Shown: piece after piece, positions 1-10,640 of the stretch | How the letters are laid out: every line of letters begins with the position of its first letter | How positions within the stretch are numbered: the stretch's first letter is position 1 | Assembly (NCBI RefSeq): GCF_900088825.1 | Contig: NZ_LT592171.1 | Coordinates: 978,425 to 1,042,424 of the forward strand | DNA length: 64,000 nt | Direction: 5' to 3' | Source: Thiomonas delicata | GTDB taxonomy: Bacteria; Pseudomonadota; Gammaproteobacteria; Burkholderiales; Burkholderiaceae_C | Notes under the pieces: model-generated | Seen by the model: only the letters and a program-made list of their open reading frames with translations | What the model was told of the DNA's origin: nothing | Databases searched by the model: none | Made by a program: the position numbers and the translations under genes

Positions 1-1
1 G

Positions 2-559
2 CGCACCACCGAGCAGATTCAAGCGGTACAGAAGGCGGAACTGGAGTCCATGGTCAGCATGGCCGAGAAAGCACTGAACGGATTCGAGAAAATGGCCATG
101 CTCAATATGCAGACCCTGCGCGACGCCACGATGGATGCGGCCGCGGCGATGCGTACGGCCTTGTCCGCGCGCGATATGCAGGAATTCATGGGTTCCCAGG
201 CGGCCAGCCCGATGCAGACCGCCGGCCAGAAGACGCTGAGCTATGCGCAGCACGTGGCCGAGATTGCCGGCAGCACCCAGGCGGAACTCGCCGACGCCTT
301 CAACCAGAGCATGGCGCGCATGCAGCAGGTCATGCGCGAGGCGACCAAGAATGGCGCGGGCGGGCTGCCGGCGGGTTCCGACGCCATGTCGACCTTGATG
401 CAAAGCGCGATGAATTTCACCACGCAAGCCTTCGACGCGGCGCAGAAAGCGCAGACCCAGGCGACGAAGATGGTGGCCGACGACGTGCAGAGCCTGAGCC
501 AGGCGGCGGCCAAGTCCGGCGCGGCGAAACCGGCTTCGGCGCGCAAGGGTGCGGCTTGA
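2..559 (+). CDS. phaP: Phasin family protein (5' end outside window)
   Basis: Granule-associated protein that coats polyhydroxyalkanoate inclusions in the cytoplasm. The frame is open from base 2 and reads TTEQIQAVQKAELE before the first ATG at 50. That matches the usual phasin N-terminus (M-x-TTEQIQAAQKAQLE), so the real start lies just before the window and the ATG at 50 is internal. The remaining sequence is alanine- and glutamine-rich amphipathic helix without membrane segments, ending in an Ala/Lys tail, which is typical of phasins of about 185 residues. phaB, phaC and a PHA-type hydrolase lie within the next 31 kb, supporting the role. Confidence 0.85.
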   Translation, partial: RTTEQIQAVQKAELESMVSMAEKALNGFEKMAMLNMQTLRDATMDAAAAMRTALSARDMQEFMGSQAASPMQTAGQKTLSYAQHVAEIAGSTQAELADAFNQSMARMQQVMREATKNGAGGLPAGSDAMSTLMQSAMNFTTQAFDAAQKAQTQATKMVADDVQSLSQAAAKSGAAKPASARKGAA

Positions 560-945
560 CGGTTTGATGCGGCGCGGGTCCGGCCACAGGCATGCGGGCC
601 GCGACGCTCGTCGCCGCGGCGCTTGCCGCAGCATTCGGCATGGGTTTGGCCTTCTCTTCCTCACATTCCTCCACGCCGATGATCCTGGCGCCCGGCACCC
701 CGTTTGCCATCTGTTCACGGGAACAAACCGAAGCCGGCTCGCTGTTTCCTTGGGTTCTGTATTCACCAGCAGCATGGTGGATGGCAAGGCGGTCCGTCCG
801 ATCTTCATCATGGTTTCGCTTGACCTGGATGTGCTGAGCATCCTTCTGTCCCTGCTGCAGATCTGCGGCTTCCTGCCGGGCGGACGCCCGTGATTGCGGA
901 ATCGCGTCCTTTCAGGGCGGCTCTTGGGGCCGCGGGCCGTTCCTC
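560..945. other. 386-bp gap between phasin and exporter operon, no supported gene
   Basis: Short open frames exist here (592-837 and 549-893), one with a hydrophobic, signal-like N-terminus. Neither has a Shine-Dalgarno sequence, a recognisable domain or a conserved-looking composition, and they overlap each other in different frames. No FNR-type box, terminator stem or clear -35/-10 pair was found. It may hold the promoter of the downstream exporter genes or a decayed gene. Confidence 0.4.
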
Positions 946-1938
946 ATGATGTCCCGCCGTCGTCTTGGCTTCGGCGCACTGGCGGTTGTTCTGGCCGCAG
1001 GCGCGCTCCTGCTCTGGACGCCGACCCGGCAGCTTCTGTTCGGCACAGCGCAGGCGCCGCGGACCGTTGTCGTGTCCGGCAATATCGAGGCGCATCAAAG
1101 CGTGCTGAGCTTCACCAATGTGCAGGCGCCGATCATTGATCTGCCCTTCGATGAAGGCAAATCCGTCGCGGCCGGTACCGTGCTGGCCCGCGTCGATGAC
1201 GGCTTCTATCGGCAGCAATTGCAGATCGACCTGGCGGCGCTCGATGTCGCCCGCCAACAGATTGCCGTCAGCCAGAGCAATCTGGCGGCGGCGCAAAACA
1301 CCGTCTTGAGCGATCGGCTCGATCTGGCAGAGAAAAAACGCGATCTCGAGCGCGATGCACAGCAGTTGAAGGTGGGTGCCGTCTCCCGCCAGACCTACGA
1401 CCAGGCCCTCACCGCCGCCGGGCAGTCGGCGGCTGCGCTGTCGCGCGATCAGGCACTGGTCAAGGTGGCCGTCAACAACGTCGGCCTTGCCGAGGCCAGC
1501 CTCAAGGACGCCGAGGCGAAGGTTGGGCTCGATCGCGTGACACTGTCCTACACGACTCTGAAGGCTCCGTTCAGCGGCGTCCTGGCGGTGCGGCAGGCCG
1601 AGCTGGGCGAATTGGCCGGTCCAGGGGTGGCCATTTTCACGCTCGACGATCTCGACCATGTCTGGCTGCGGGCCTATCTGAACGAACAGGATATGGGCCG
1701 TGTACGTCTGGGGGAGCCGGCTTCGGTGACTACCGACACCTACCCTGGCCATGTCTATCACGGGCGCATCGGTTTCATCGCCTCTCAGGCCGAGTTCACG
1801 CCCAAGACGGTGGAGACCCATGCCGAACGCGTGACGCTGGTCTACCGAATCCGCATCGACATCGACAATCCGACGCACGAGCTGCTCCCAGGCATGCCTG
1901 CTCAGGCGGAAATCGCACTTTTGCGCGCTGGGAAATGA
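946..1938 (+). CDS. HlyD-family membrane fusion protein (ABC exporter adaptor 1)
   Basis: Periplasmic adaptor that would link an inner-membrane ABC exporter to an outer-membrane channel. The 330-residue product has an N-terminal membrane anchor (about 8-25), a barrel-sandwich half-motif around 45-75, a long alpha-helical hairpin (about 85-190), the second lipoyl half near 200-235 (LKAPFSGVLAVRQAELGE) and a beta-barrel domain to the end. This is the layout of E. coli YbhG and YhiI. The stop overlaps the next ATPase start by four bases, so it heads a five-gene exporter operon. It is paralogous to the adaptor at 17278. No strong ribosome site precedes the double ATG. The substrate is unknown. 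Confidence 0.88.
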   Translation: MMSRRRLGFGALAVVLAAGALLLWTPTRQLLFGTAQAPRTVVVSGNIEAHQSVLSFTNVQAPIIDLPFDEGKSVAAGTVLARVDDGFYRQQLQIDLAALDVARQQIAVSQSNLAAAQNTVLSDRLDLAEKKRDLERDAQQLKVGAVSRQTYDQALTAAGQSAAALSRDQALVKVAVNNVGLAEASLKDAEAKVGLDRVTLSYTTLKAPFSGVLAVRQAELGELAGPGVAIFTLDDLDHVWLRAYLNEQDMGRVRLGEPASVTTDTYPGHVYHGRIGFIASQAEFTPKTVETHAERVTLVYRIRIDIDNPTHELLPGMPAQAEIALLRAGK

Positions 1939-2879
1939 CCGCAGATTCTGACGACATCGCCGTGCAGGTGCGCGAACTGCGCAAGAGTTTCGGGTCCGTG
2001 CGGGCGGTTCGGGGCGTGGATTTCGCCGTCTCGAAGGGGGAGATCTTCGGTCTTGTCGGGCCCGACGGCTCGGGGAAAACCACCGTCATGCGGATGCTGG
2101 CCGGGGTGCTGCGCCCGGACGCGGGAGGTATCGTGGTCGACGGCGTGGATGTGGTCGCCGACCCGGAGGCTGCCAAATTGCGCCTGAGCTATATGCCGCA
2201 GCGCTTCGGGCTCTACGAAGATCTCACCGTTGCGGAGAACATCTTCTTCTACGCCGAGCTTTTCGCCGTTCCCAGGCCGCAGCGCATCGCGCGCAAGCGG
2301 GAACTTCTGGATGCGGCCGGCCTGTCGGCTTTTCAAAACAGACTGGCGGGCCAGCTCTCGGGTGGCATGAAACAAAAGCTCGGCCTGGTTTGTGCGCTGA
2401 TCCACACGCCCCGCGTGCTTCTGCTCGACGAGCCGACGACGGGGGTCGATCCCGTATCGCGCCGCGACTTCTGGGCCATTCTCTACAACCTGCGGGAGAG
2501 CGGCGTTGCCATCGTCTTGTCGACCGCCTACATGGACGAGGCCGAGCGCTGCTCGCGCCTGGCGCTGTTTCATGCGGGAGCCATCCCGCATTGCGACACC
2601 CCGGCTCGCCTGAAGAAGGCGATGCCGGGTGTCCTGCTCGCCATCACGGCGGCAAATCCGCGCGCCCTTCGCGAGGCACTCGCCGGCAAACCCGGCGTGC
2701 TCGGCATCCTGCTCATGGGCGACCGTGTCCACATCCGCGTCGACGATGCCGCGAAGCGAACCGCCGCGTTGCGCGACGTCCTCCGCGAGAGCGGCATCGT
2801 GGATGCCGAGATCGAGCCCGCCGAGCCTGGGATCGAGGATGTCTTCGTCGCCCTGCTCGGGTCGGAAAAAGCAGCGTGA
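1935..2879 (+). CDS. ABC exporter ATPase, first nucleotide-binding subunit
   Basis: ATP-binding subunit of an ABC-2 type exporter, 314 residues. Visible motifs: Walker A GPDGSGKT at 42-49, signature LSGGM at 141-145, Walker B VLLLDEP at about 161-167, then the D-loop and a switch His/Tyr region (STAYMDEAE). The unusual GPDG Walker A is shared with the N-terminal half of YbhF/RbbA-type ATPases. It corresponds to the first half of the fused ATPase at 18296. The ATG overlaps the adaptor stop by four bases. It should pair with the next gene product as a heterodimer. Confidence 0.9.
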   Translation: MTADSDDIAVQVRELRKSFGSVRAVRGVDFAVSKGEIFGLVGPDGSGKTTVMRMLAGVLRPDAGGIVVDGVDVVADPEAAKLRLSYMPQRFGLYEDLTVAENIFFYAELFAVPRPQRIARKRELLDAAGLSAFQNRLAGQLSGGMKQKLGLVCALIHTPRVLLLDEPTTGVDPVSRRDFWAILYNLRESGVAIVLSTAYMDEAERCSRLALFHAGAIPHCDTPARLKKAMPGVLLAITAANPRALREALAGKPGVLGILLMGDRVHIRVDDAAKRTAALRDVLRESGIVDAEIEPAEPGIEDVFVALLGSEKAA

Positions 2880-3832
2880 CCCACGACAGCGTGTCCTCCG
2901 TTGTCGCGCGCGGACTTACCAAGCGGTTCCAGGATTTCACGGCCGTGGACCACCTCGACCTGACCATCGGCAAGGGGGAGGTGATGGGTTTCATCGGTCC
3001 GAACGGGGCCGGAAAATCGACCGCCATCCGGATGCTCTGCGGCTTGCTGCGGCCGAGCGACGGCAGTGCTTCGGTCGCCGGATTCGACGTCGCTACCCGG
3101 CCCCAGGATGTACGCGAGCATATTGGTTACATGTCCCAGAAGTTCTCGCTCTATGGCGATCTCACGGTGCGTGAGAATCTGCGCTTCTTCGGCGGCATCT
3201 ACCGCGTTCCTCGCCGCGATATCGGCGAAAGAATGGCGTTCGCGGTCGCCATGGCCGGGCTGGCGGGCCGGGAAGACGCGCTGGTCGGCACCCTGGCGGG
3301 CGGCTGGAAGCAACGGCTTGCGCTCGGTTGCGCCATCCTGCATCGCCCGCCCGTCCTCTTTCTCGACGAGCCGACTTCGGGCGTGGAGCCCGAAGCCCGG
3401 CGCCGCTTCTGGGACCTGATTCATGACCTGGCCGCGGATGGCGTCACCGTTCTGGTGTCAACCCACTATATGGACGAAGCGGAGTACTGCAACCGCATCA
3501 CGCTGATCGACCGCGGCAAGCTCGTCGCGATCGGCAGCCCGAGCGAGTTGCGCACGCATGGGCTCGGAGGCGATCTGTTCGAGATCGCATGCAACCCGCT
3601 CGGAGCCGCGCTCAAGGCCCTGGCTGGCGCGCCCGGCATGGTCGAAGCGGCCATCTTCGGCGACAAGCTGCATGTCGTCCTCGGGCCCGGCGGCCTGCGC
3701 GCTGAGGATCTTCCTGTCTTTCTCGGCCAGCACGGGATCGAAGCCGGTCCGGCGCGCAAGGTCTTGGCGAGCCTGGAGGATGTATTCGTGAAACTCGTCT
3801 CGGGCAAGCACGAGAACGGGAGCCCGCCATGA
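2876..3832 (+). CDS. ABC exporter ATPase, second nucleotide-binding subunit
   Basis: Partner ATPase of about 318 residues. I place the start at the GTG at 2876, which overlaps the preceding TGA (GTGA) and gives an N-terminus matching the family; the same frame is open much further upstream, but only as a shadow of the previous gene. Walker A is GPNGAGKS (41-48) and Walker B LFLDEP (161-166). The signature loop is degenerate, LAGGW instead of LSGGQ, and the D-loop reads SGVEP rather than SGVDP. This suggests an asymmetric dimer in which one of the two composite ATP sites is weak. It corresponds to the second half of the fused ATPase at 18296. Confidence 0.88.
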   Translation: MTHDSVSSVVARGLTKRFQDFTAVDHLDLTIGKGEVMGFIGPNGAGKSTAIRMLCGLLRPSDGSASVAGFDVATRPQDVREHIGYMSQKFSLYGDLTVRENLRFFGGIYRVPRRDIGERMAFAVAMAGLAGREDALVGTLAGGWKQRLALGCAILHRPPVLFLDEPTSGVEPEARRRFWDLIHDLAADGVTVLVSTHYMDEAEYCNRITLIDRGKLVAIGSPSELRTHGLGGDLFEIACNPLGAALKALAGAPGMVEAAIFGDKLHVVLGPGGLRAEDLPVFLGQHGIEAGPARKVLASLEDVFVKLVSGKHENGSPP

Positions 3833-4965
3833 ATCTGCGGCGCCTTTTCGCCATGGCGTACAAGGAGGCGCTGCAGATCCTGCGGGACCCGCGCAGCCTG
3901 GCCATCGCGCTGTTCATGCCGCTGATGCAAATGGCCCTGCTCGGCTACGGCGTGAGCCTGGACATCAAGCACGTTCCCATGTGCGTGTATGACCAGGAGA
4001 ACAGTCAGCTCAGTCGCGCCATCGTGGGCCGCTTCGATGCCGCCGGTTGGTTTTCCGTGAGCAAGGTGCTCCACAACCAGGCTGGAATCCGCAATGCCAT
4101 GAACGGCGGGCAATGCATCGCCGCCATTGTGATTCCCGTCGACTTCTCGCGCGTCCTGGCCGCCACGGGCACGGCATCCTTGCAAGCCGTTTTCGACGCG
4201 ACCGACGTCAACACGACCAATATCGCGCTGGGCTACATCCAGGGCGTGGTCGCGCAGGCCAACGCCCAGATCCAGACGCAATGGGCGGCCGCACATGGAG
4301 TTCGGCCCTCGCTCCTCGGCCAAGTCGATCTCGAGCCCAGCACCTGGTTCAACGAAACCCTGGACAGTCGCAACTTCATCATTCCCGGCGTGGTCGCGGT
4401 CATCCTCGCCCTGGTCGGCGCGCAGCTCACCTCGCTGACCGTTTCGAGGGAGTGGGAGCGGGGAACCATGGAGCAGTTGATCTCCACCCCGGTCACGGCC
4501 CTGGAGGTCATGCTCGGCAAGCTCATTCCGTATTTCATCATCGGCCTGGTCGACGCCACGATCTGCCTTGCCGGCGCCGTGTTCTGGTTCGGCGTTCCTT
4601 TCCGAGGGAATCTGGGCACCCTGTTCGTGGCCACCGCGCTCTTCAGCCTGGTCATCCTGGGTATCGGCTATCTGATTTCGGTGCACATCCGAAGCCAGCT
4701 CGGGGCGAGCCAGATCGCCTTGCTCGTAACCATGCTGCCAACCACGCTGCTGTCCGGCTACACCTTCCCGATCGATCAGATGCCGGCCCCGATCCAGGCC
4801 CTGACGCTCATCGTCTATCCCAGGTACTACGTCACCATCCTGCGCGCCATTTTCCTCAAGGGCAGCAGTCTGGCCGATCTGTGGCAGCCGCTTCTCGCTC
4901 TGGTGGCCTTCGCCGTGCTCATCGTCTGGCTGGCCGCGCGGGCCTTTCACAAACGGCTGGACTAG
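3829..4965 (+). CDS. ABC-2 type exporter permease, first subunit
   Basis: Inner-membrane permease of 378 residues. It has one N-terminal membrane segment (about 20-42), a large periplasmic domain (about 45-180), then five C-terminal segments. Between segments 2 and 3 it carries the ABC-2 motif REWERGTMEQLISTPV. This is the architecture of YbhS, YbhR and YhhJ. It overlaps the second ATPase by four bases and is followed 14 bases later by a second permease, so the two probably form a heterodimer. Its paralogue is at 20142. Confidence 0.9.
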   Translation: MNLRRLFAMAYKEALQILRDPRSLAIALFMPLMQMALLGYGVSLDIKHVPMCVYDQENSQLSRAIVGRFDAAGWFSVSKVLHNQAGIRNAMNGGQCIAAIVIPVDFSRVLAATGTASLQAVFDATDVNTTNIALGYIQGVVAQANAQIQTQWAAAHGVRPSLLGQVDLEPSTWFNETLDSRNFIIPGVVAVILALVGAQLTSLTVSREWERGTMEQLISTPVTALEVMLGKLIPYFIIGLVDATICLAGAVFWFGVPFRGNLGTLFVATALFSLVILGIGYLISVHIRSQLGASQIALLVTMLPTTLLSGYTFPIDQMPAPIQALTLIVYPRYYVTILRAIFLKGSSLADLWQPLLALVAFAVLIVWLAARAFHKRLD

Positions 4966-4979
4966 GGCCTGTTCACGCT

Positions 4980-6113
4980 ATGTTCGACCGCCTGTTCGTC
5001 ATGCTGATGAAGGAGTTTCTGGAAATCCGGCGGGATCGCTGGGCGATGTTTCGCCTCATCGTTCCCATGCTCGTCCAGATGCTGGTGTTCGGCTATGCCG
5101 CGACATTCACCGTGCATCACGTCGCAACGGCCGTTCTCGACCTCGACCAAAGCCAGGCCAGCCGCAGCCTGATCTCGCATTTCGTGGCATCGTCCCGTTT
5201 CGACGTGGTCGATACGGCCCAGAACAGCAGCGGGATCACCCGCGCCATTGATCAGGACGTGGCCGTCATCGCCATCGTCATCCACGCCGGCTTCGAGCGG
5301 GATCTCGAGAACGGGAAAGGCGCGCCGTTGCAAGTCATCGTGGATGGAACCAACTCCAACACGGCCTTGATCGCGCTCGGCTATATCAGCCAGATCGTCG
5401 CCCAATTCTCCGCGGATGAAGCCAGCCGGCTGGCGTTCCCCCGCCAGAGTCTCGCCAGGCCCGAGCTCGGCATCACGCTTCAAGCGCGCCCCTGGTTCAA
5501 CGAGAGTCTCGACGACCGCTGGTTTTTCATTCCCGGCGTGATCGGCAGTCTGACGCTGCTGCAGATCGTCAGTCTCACGGCATTCGCCATCGTGCGGGAG
5601 CGCGAGGTCGGCACGCTCGAGCAGATCATGGTCAGCCCGATCCGGCCCGCCGAGTTCATTCTTGGAAAAACCTTGCCATTCTTTCTCATCGGGCTCGGCG
5701 ACATCGCCCTCGTGAGCACCTTTGGCATCTTCTGGTTTCATGTGCCGTTCATCGGCAACCCCTTGGTCATGCTGGTTGGAGCCTGCCTGTTTCTCCTGGC
5801 CGTCGTGGGCATGGGCCTGCTGTTGTCCACCTTCTCGAAAACGCAGCAACAGGCCTTTGCGCTCAATTTCTTCTTCGTCAATCCCTTTTTCATTCTTTCC
5901 GGATTTGCCTTTCCGATCGCAGCCATGCCCAAGCTGCTGCAGTGGGTCACCATCATCAATCCCCTGCGGTACTTTCTCGTTGTCATCCGTTCGGTTTTTC
6001 TCAAGGGGGTCGGATTCGAGGTTCTTTGGCCCGATCTTGCCGCGTTGGCCTTGCTGGCCTCGGTGATGCTGACGATCAGCGTGCTGCGCTTTCGCTCTTC
6101 ACTCGATTCATGA
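4980..6113 (+). CDS. ABC-2 type exporter permease, second subunit
   Basis: Second permease subunit of 377 residues with the same layout: an N-terminal segment (MFRLIVPMLVQMLVFGYAA), a periplasmic domain, and five C-terminal segments with the motif REREVGTLEQIMVSP. I chose the ATG at 4980 because the family N-terminus (LMKEFLEIRRD) begins right after it; the frame is open some 930 bases further upstream but only across the preceding gene. It closes the first exporter operon (946-6113). Its paralogue is at 21260. Confidence 0.9.
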   Translation: MFDRLFVMLMKEFLEIRRDRWAMFRLIVPMLVQMLVFGYAATFTVHHVATAVLDLDQSQASRSLISHFVASSRFDVVDTAQNSSGITRAIDQDVAVIAIVIHAGFERDLENGKGAPLQVIVDGTNSNTALIALGYISQIVAQFSADEASRLAFPRQSLARPELGITLQARPWFNESLDDRWFFIPGVIGSLTLLQIVSLTAFAIVREREVGTLEQIMVSPIRPAEFILGKTLPFFLIGLGDIALVSTFGIFWFHVPFIGNPLVMLVGACLFLLAVVGMGLLLSTFSKTQQQAFALNFFFVNPFFILSGFAFPIAAMPKLLQWVTIINPLRYFLVVIRSVFLKGVGFEVLWPDLAALALLASVMLTISVLRFRSSLDS

Positions 6114-6472
6114 ACACGGGGCGAACATTGCAGGGATCATGGGTTTCATGGGCAGGCACCGAGCCGATGAAGCCGTGCGTTGCGCCTGGTGCCGTCACTC
6201 CTGATGCACGTCAAGGAAATTTGGCGCGAAACCGAGCAGACTTTGCGTTCCTTCCTACTTTGCGGGAGCCGGGCGATGGGCGGCACCGACGTCCTTGATA
6301 GGGCTCAGAAGGCCCGGGTGCGGGCCTCGAGAGGAATCTCCACGGCCTTGAGGCTGTCTGATGAGCCGTGCGGTCCTGGAACACAGGCTGTTAGGGTGGG
6401 TCGGTCCGCCGTCGTGCGGGCATCCAGGCCCTGGGCCACCGTTCGCGCCCGTTCACATTCCTGGAGCCCGAC
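6114..6472. other. 359-bp leader region upstream of phaB, no gene seen
   Basis: No credible coding sequence. It contains a weak FNR-like box at 6201-6214 and a perfect 7-bp stem with a 4-base loop at 6310-6327 (AGGCCCG/CGGGCCT). The stem has no following T-run, so it is not a classical terminator. The long distance from the box to phaB (about 260 bases) resembles the arrangement upstream of the gene at 14501. Confidence 0.45.
6201..6242 (+). promoter_or_regulatory. Possible FNR/Anr-type box upstream of phaB (weak)
   Basis: CTGATGCACGTCAA (6201-6214) matches 8 of the 10 defined bases of the FNR consensus TTGAT-N4-ATCAA. At the spacing used by the three stronger boxes in this window (a gap of 21-22 bases) lies only CAGACT (6237-6242), a poor -10. 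Treat as tentative. Confidence 0.3.
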
Positions 6473-7198
6473 ATGACAAAACTCGCCCTCGTCACTGGCG
6501 GTACACGCGGCATTGGCGCGGCCATTGCCGAACGCCTGCAACGCGAAGGCCATCGCGTTGCCGTGACCTTTCACGGCAACGACGCAGCGGCGCGCGCTTT
6601 TCAGGACCGGACCGGCATAGCCGCCTACAAGTGGGACGTGGCCGACGCCGAGGCCTGTCAGGCTGGTGTGCAGAAGCTGCAGGCCGATCTCGGCCAGGTG
6701 GTGGAGATCCTGGTCAACAACGCCGGGATCACCCGCGACGCCTCGCTGCACAAGATGACCCTCGAGCAATGGCACGCCGTGATCGCGACGGATCTCAGCG
6801 CCTGCTTCAACATGAGCCGCGTCGTGATCGAGGGCATGCGGTCCCGCAACTGGGGGCGCATCGTCAACATCGCCTCGATCAACGGCCAGAAAGGCCAGTT
6901 CGGCCAGACCAACTACGCGGCAGCCAAGGCCGGCATGATCGGTTTCACCAAGGCCCTTGCGCTGGAGTCGGCGCGCAAAGGCATCACGGTCAACGCGGTG
7001 GCGCCAGGCTACACGGCCACCGATATGGTGTCTGCCGTGGACTCCAAGGTCCTGGAAGGCGTGATTGCGCAAATTCCCGTCGGCAGGCTGGCGCAGCCGG
7101 CAGAAATCGCCCATGCCGTAGCGTTCCTCGTTGATGCGCAGTCGGGTTTCATCACGGGCTCTACGCTGAGCGTCAACGGCGGCCAGTATCTGGTCTGA
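6473..7198 (+). CDS. phaB: Acetoacetyl-CoA reductase (PhaB-type short-chain dehydrogenase)
   Basis: NADPH-dependent reduction of acetoacetyl-CoA to (R)-3-hydroxybutyryl-CoA, the monomer for PHB synthesis. The 241-residue product carries the cofactor motif TGGTRGIGAAIA (about 8-19), NNAG (about 82), the catalytic Ser in IASINGQKGQFGQTNYAAAKAG with Tyr-x3-Lys, and the PhaB-typical VNAVAPGYTATDMV. Length matches the family exactly. It is a single gene upstream of the N-ATPase operon. FabG is the alternative, but the SINGQKGQFGQTNY stretch is characteristic of PhaB. Confidence 0.92.
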   Translation: MTKLALVTGGTRGIGAAIAERLQREGHRVAVTFHGNDAAARAFQDRTGIAAYKWDVADAEACQAGVQKLQADLGQVVEILVNNAGITRDASLHKMTLEQWHAVIATDLSACFNMSRVVIEGMRSRNWGRIVNIASINGQKGQFGQTNYAAAKAGMIGFTKALALESARKGITVNAVAPGYTATDMVSAVDSKVLEGVIAQIPVGRLAQPAEIAHAVAFLVDAQSGFITGSTLSVNGGQYLV

Positions 7199-9316
<2,118 letters not shown>

Positions 9317-9337
9317 GCAGGCTGGAGGACAGGAGCC

Positions 9338-9634
9338 ATGGCCGTGCCACCGAACCCACCCGACGACGCCAACGACCCGCTGGTGCACGAGGCCCGGCGT
9401 CGCGGCGAGCGGCACGAACGATGGCTGCGCGAGGGCCAGCTCTCCGTGGCGCACTGGCTGGCGCAGATCGGCGTGCTCGGCTGGATCATCGTTCTGCCCA
9501 TGTTGCTTGGGATCTATGCCGGCCGTTGGCTCGACCGCATCTTCGACACGGGTTTGTTCTTCACGGCACCCCTGTTGATGCTTGGATTGGCGCTGGGCTG
9601 CTGGTCGGCCTGGACATGGATGAAAAGCGCATGA
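9338..9634 (+). CDS. atpQ: N-ATPase small membrane protein AtpQ (AtpI-like)
   Basis: 98-residue protein with a charged N-terminal tail (about 1-40) and two membrane segments (about 44-62 and 71-92). This matches AtpQ, the AtpI/F0F1-putative-subunit homologue of N-ATPase operons, probably an assembly factor for the c-ring. A good ribosome site (ggaggacaggag) precedes the ATG. The stop overlaps the atpR start by four bases. Confidence 0.85.
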   Translation: MAVPPNPPDDANDPLVHEARRRGERHERWLREGQLSVAHWLAQIGVLGWIIVLPMLLGIYAGRWLDRIFDTGLFFTAPLLMLGLALGCWSAWTWMKSA

Positions 9635-9945
9635 ACGGCTGGCATGCATACATCGACGGCATGTCGGCGGGCGTGTTTGCGCCGGCCCTTGCGCTGGCTC
9701 TAGCGGCGGGATTCTGCACCGGTTTGGCCTTTTATTACGCTATCTATTGGCAAGCCCGCGGCTTGCTCGCAAGCCGCCGGCATGCCGTCACCATCGTGGC
9801 CCTGGCGGCCGGGCGCTTCATCCTGCTCTCGGTCGTGCTGGCTCTGTCCAGCAGGGCTGGAGCGCTGGGAATTCTGGTTGCCTTGGCGGGTGTTCTCCTC
9901 GCACGCGGCACGGCCTTGGCATGGCTCAACCGGGGCTTGGCATGA
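9631..9945 (+). CDS. atpR: N-ATPase subunit AtpR
   Basis: 104-residue protein with three predicted membrane helices (about 14-36, 53-73, 76-93). It keeps arginines near or within the helices (R43, R62, R75, R92); AtpR, found only with N-ATPases, has been proposed to interact with c-subunit carboxylates through such arginines. I chose the ATG at 9631 because it overlaps the atpQ stop (ATGA). Its stop overlaps atpB in the same way. Presence of atpQ and atpR together identifies the operon as N-type. Confidence 0.88.
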   Translation: MNGWHAYIDGMSAGVFAPALALALAAGFCTGLAFYYAIYWQARGLLASRRHAVTIVALAAGRFILLSVVLALSSRAGALGILVALAGVLLARGTALAWLNRGLA

Positions 9946-10616
9946 AATCACCCCTGGCAAGCGAGGTGATCTTCCATATCGGGCCGGCGCCGATCACGCA
10001 GGCCGTTCTCGTCACCTGGGTGATCATGGCCGCGCTGGTGCTCGGCGCGCTGTTCGCAAGACGGCGTCTGGCCCTGGAGCCCTCGCGCGGCCAGGCCATG
10101 CTCGAACTGATGGTGGATGCGCTGGACGCCCAAATTCGCGAAACCATGCATCTCGAACCACCAGCCTACCGGGCTTTCTGTGGCACGCTGTTCGTCTATA
10201 TCTTCGTCGCCAACTGGTCGTCGCTGGTGCCTGGCATCAAACCGCCGACGGCGCAACTCGAAACCGATCTCGCGCTTGCGCTTCTGGTCTTCGCCGCGGT
10301 GGTTGTCTTTGGCATTCGCGCCGGCGGGGTGCGGGGCTATCTGGCCACGTTCGCTTCGCCGAATCCGATCATGATTCCGCTGAATTTCATCGAGAGCCTC
10401 ACGCGCACCTTTTCGCTGATGGTGCGCTTGTTCGGCAATGTGATGAGTGGCGTGTTCGTGATCGGCATCGTGCTGTCGCTCGCAGGCCTGCTCGTGCCGA
10501 TTCCCTTGATGGCCCTCGACTTGCTCACGGGCGCCGTGCAGGCCTACATCTTCACGATCCTGGCCATGGTCTTCATTGCTGGCGCGATCCGCGAAGGCCA
10601 CTCAACCCCCTCCTAG
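9942..10616 (+). CDS. atpB: N-ATPase Fo subunit a
   Basis: Membrane stator subunit a, 224 residues with five to six helices. The essential arginine is R162 in MVRLFGNVMSG, the ion-translocation residue facing the c-ring. The start at 9942 overlaps the atpR stop (ATGA). N-ATPase a subunits are shorter than the housekeeping ones, as seen here. It is followed by atpE after 24 bases. Confidence 0.92.
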   Translation: MKSPLASEVIFHIGPAPITQAVLVTWVIMAALVLGALFARRRLALEPSRGQAMLELMVDALDAQIRETMHLEPPAYRAFCGTLFVYIFVANWSSLVPGIKPPTAQLETDLALALLVFAAVVVFGIRAGGVRGYLATFASPNPIMIPLNFIESLTRTFSLMVRLFGNVMSGVFVIGIVLSLAGLLVPIPLMALDLLTGAVQAYIFTILAMVFIAGAIREGHSTPS

Positions 10617-10640
10617 TTTGATCAACCCGAGGATGTCAAC

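Noticed and set aside
549-893. Possible small secreted protein between the phasin and the first exporter
   Set aside because: Two overlapping frames of similar length, no ribosome site and no recognised family; not reported as a gene.
4047-6113. 688-codon version of the second permease
   Set aside because: The first 310 codons overlap the previous permease in another frame with Arg/His-rich shadow sequence; the family N-terminus begins at 4980.
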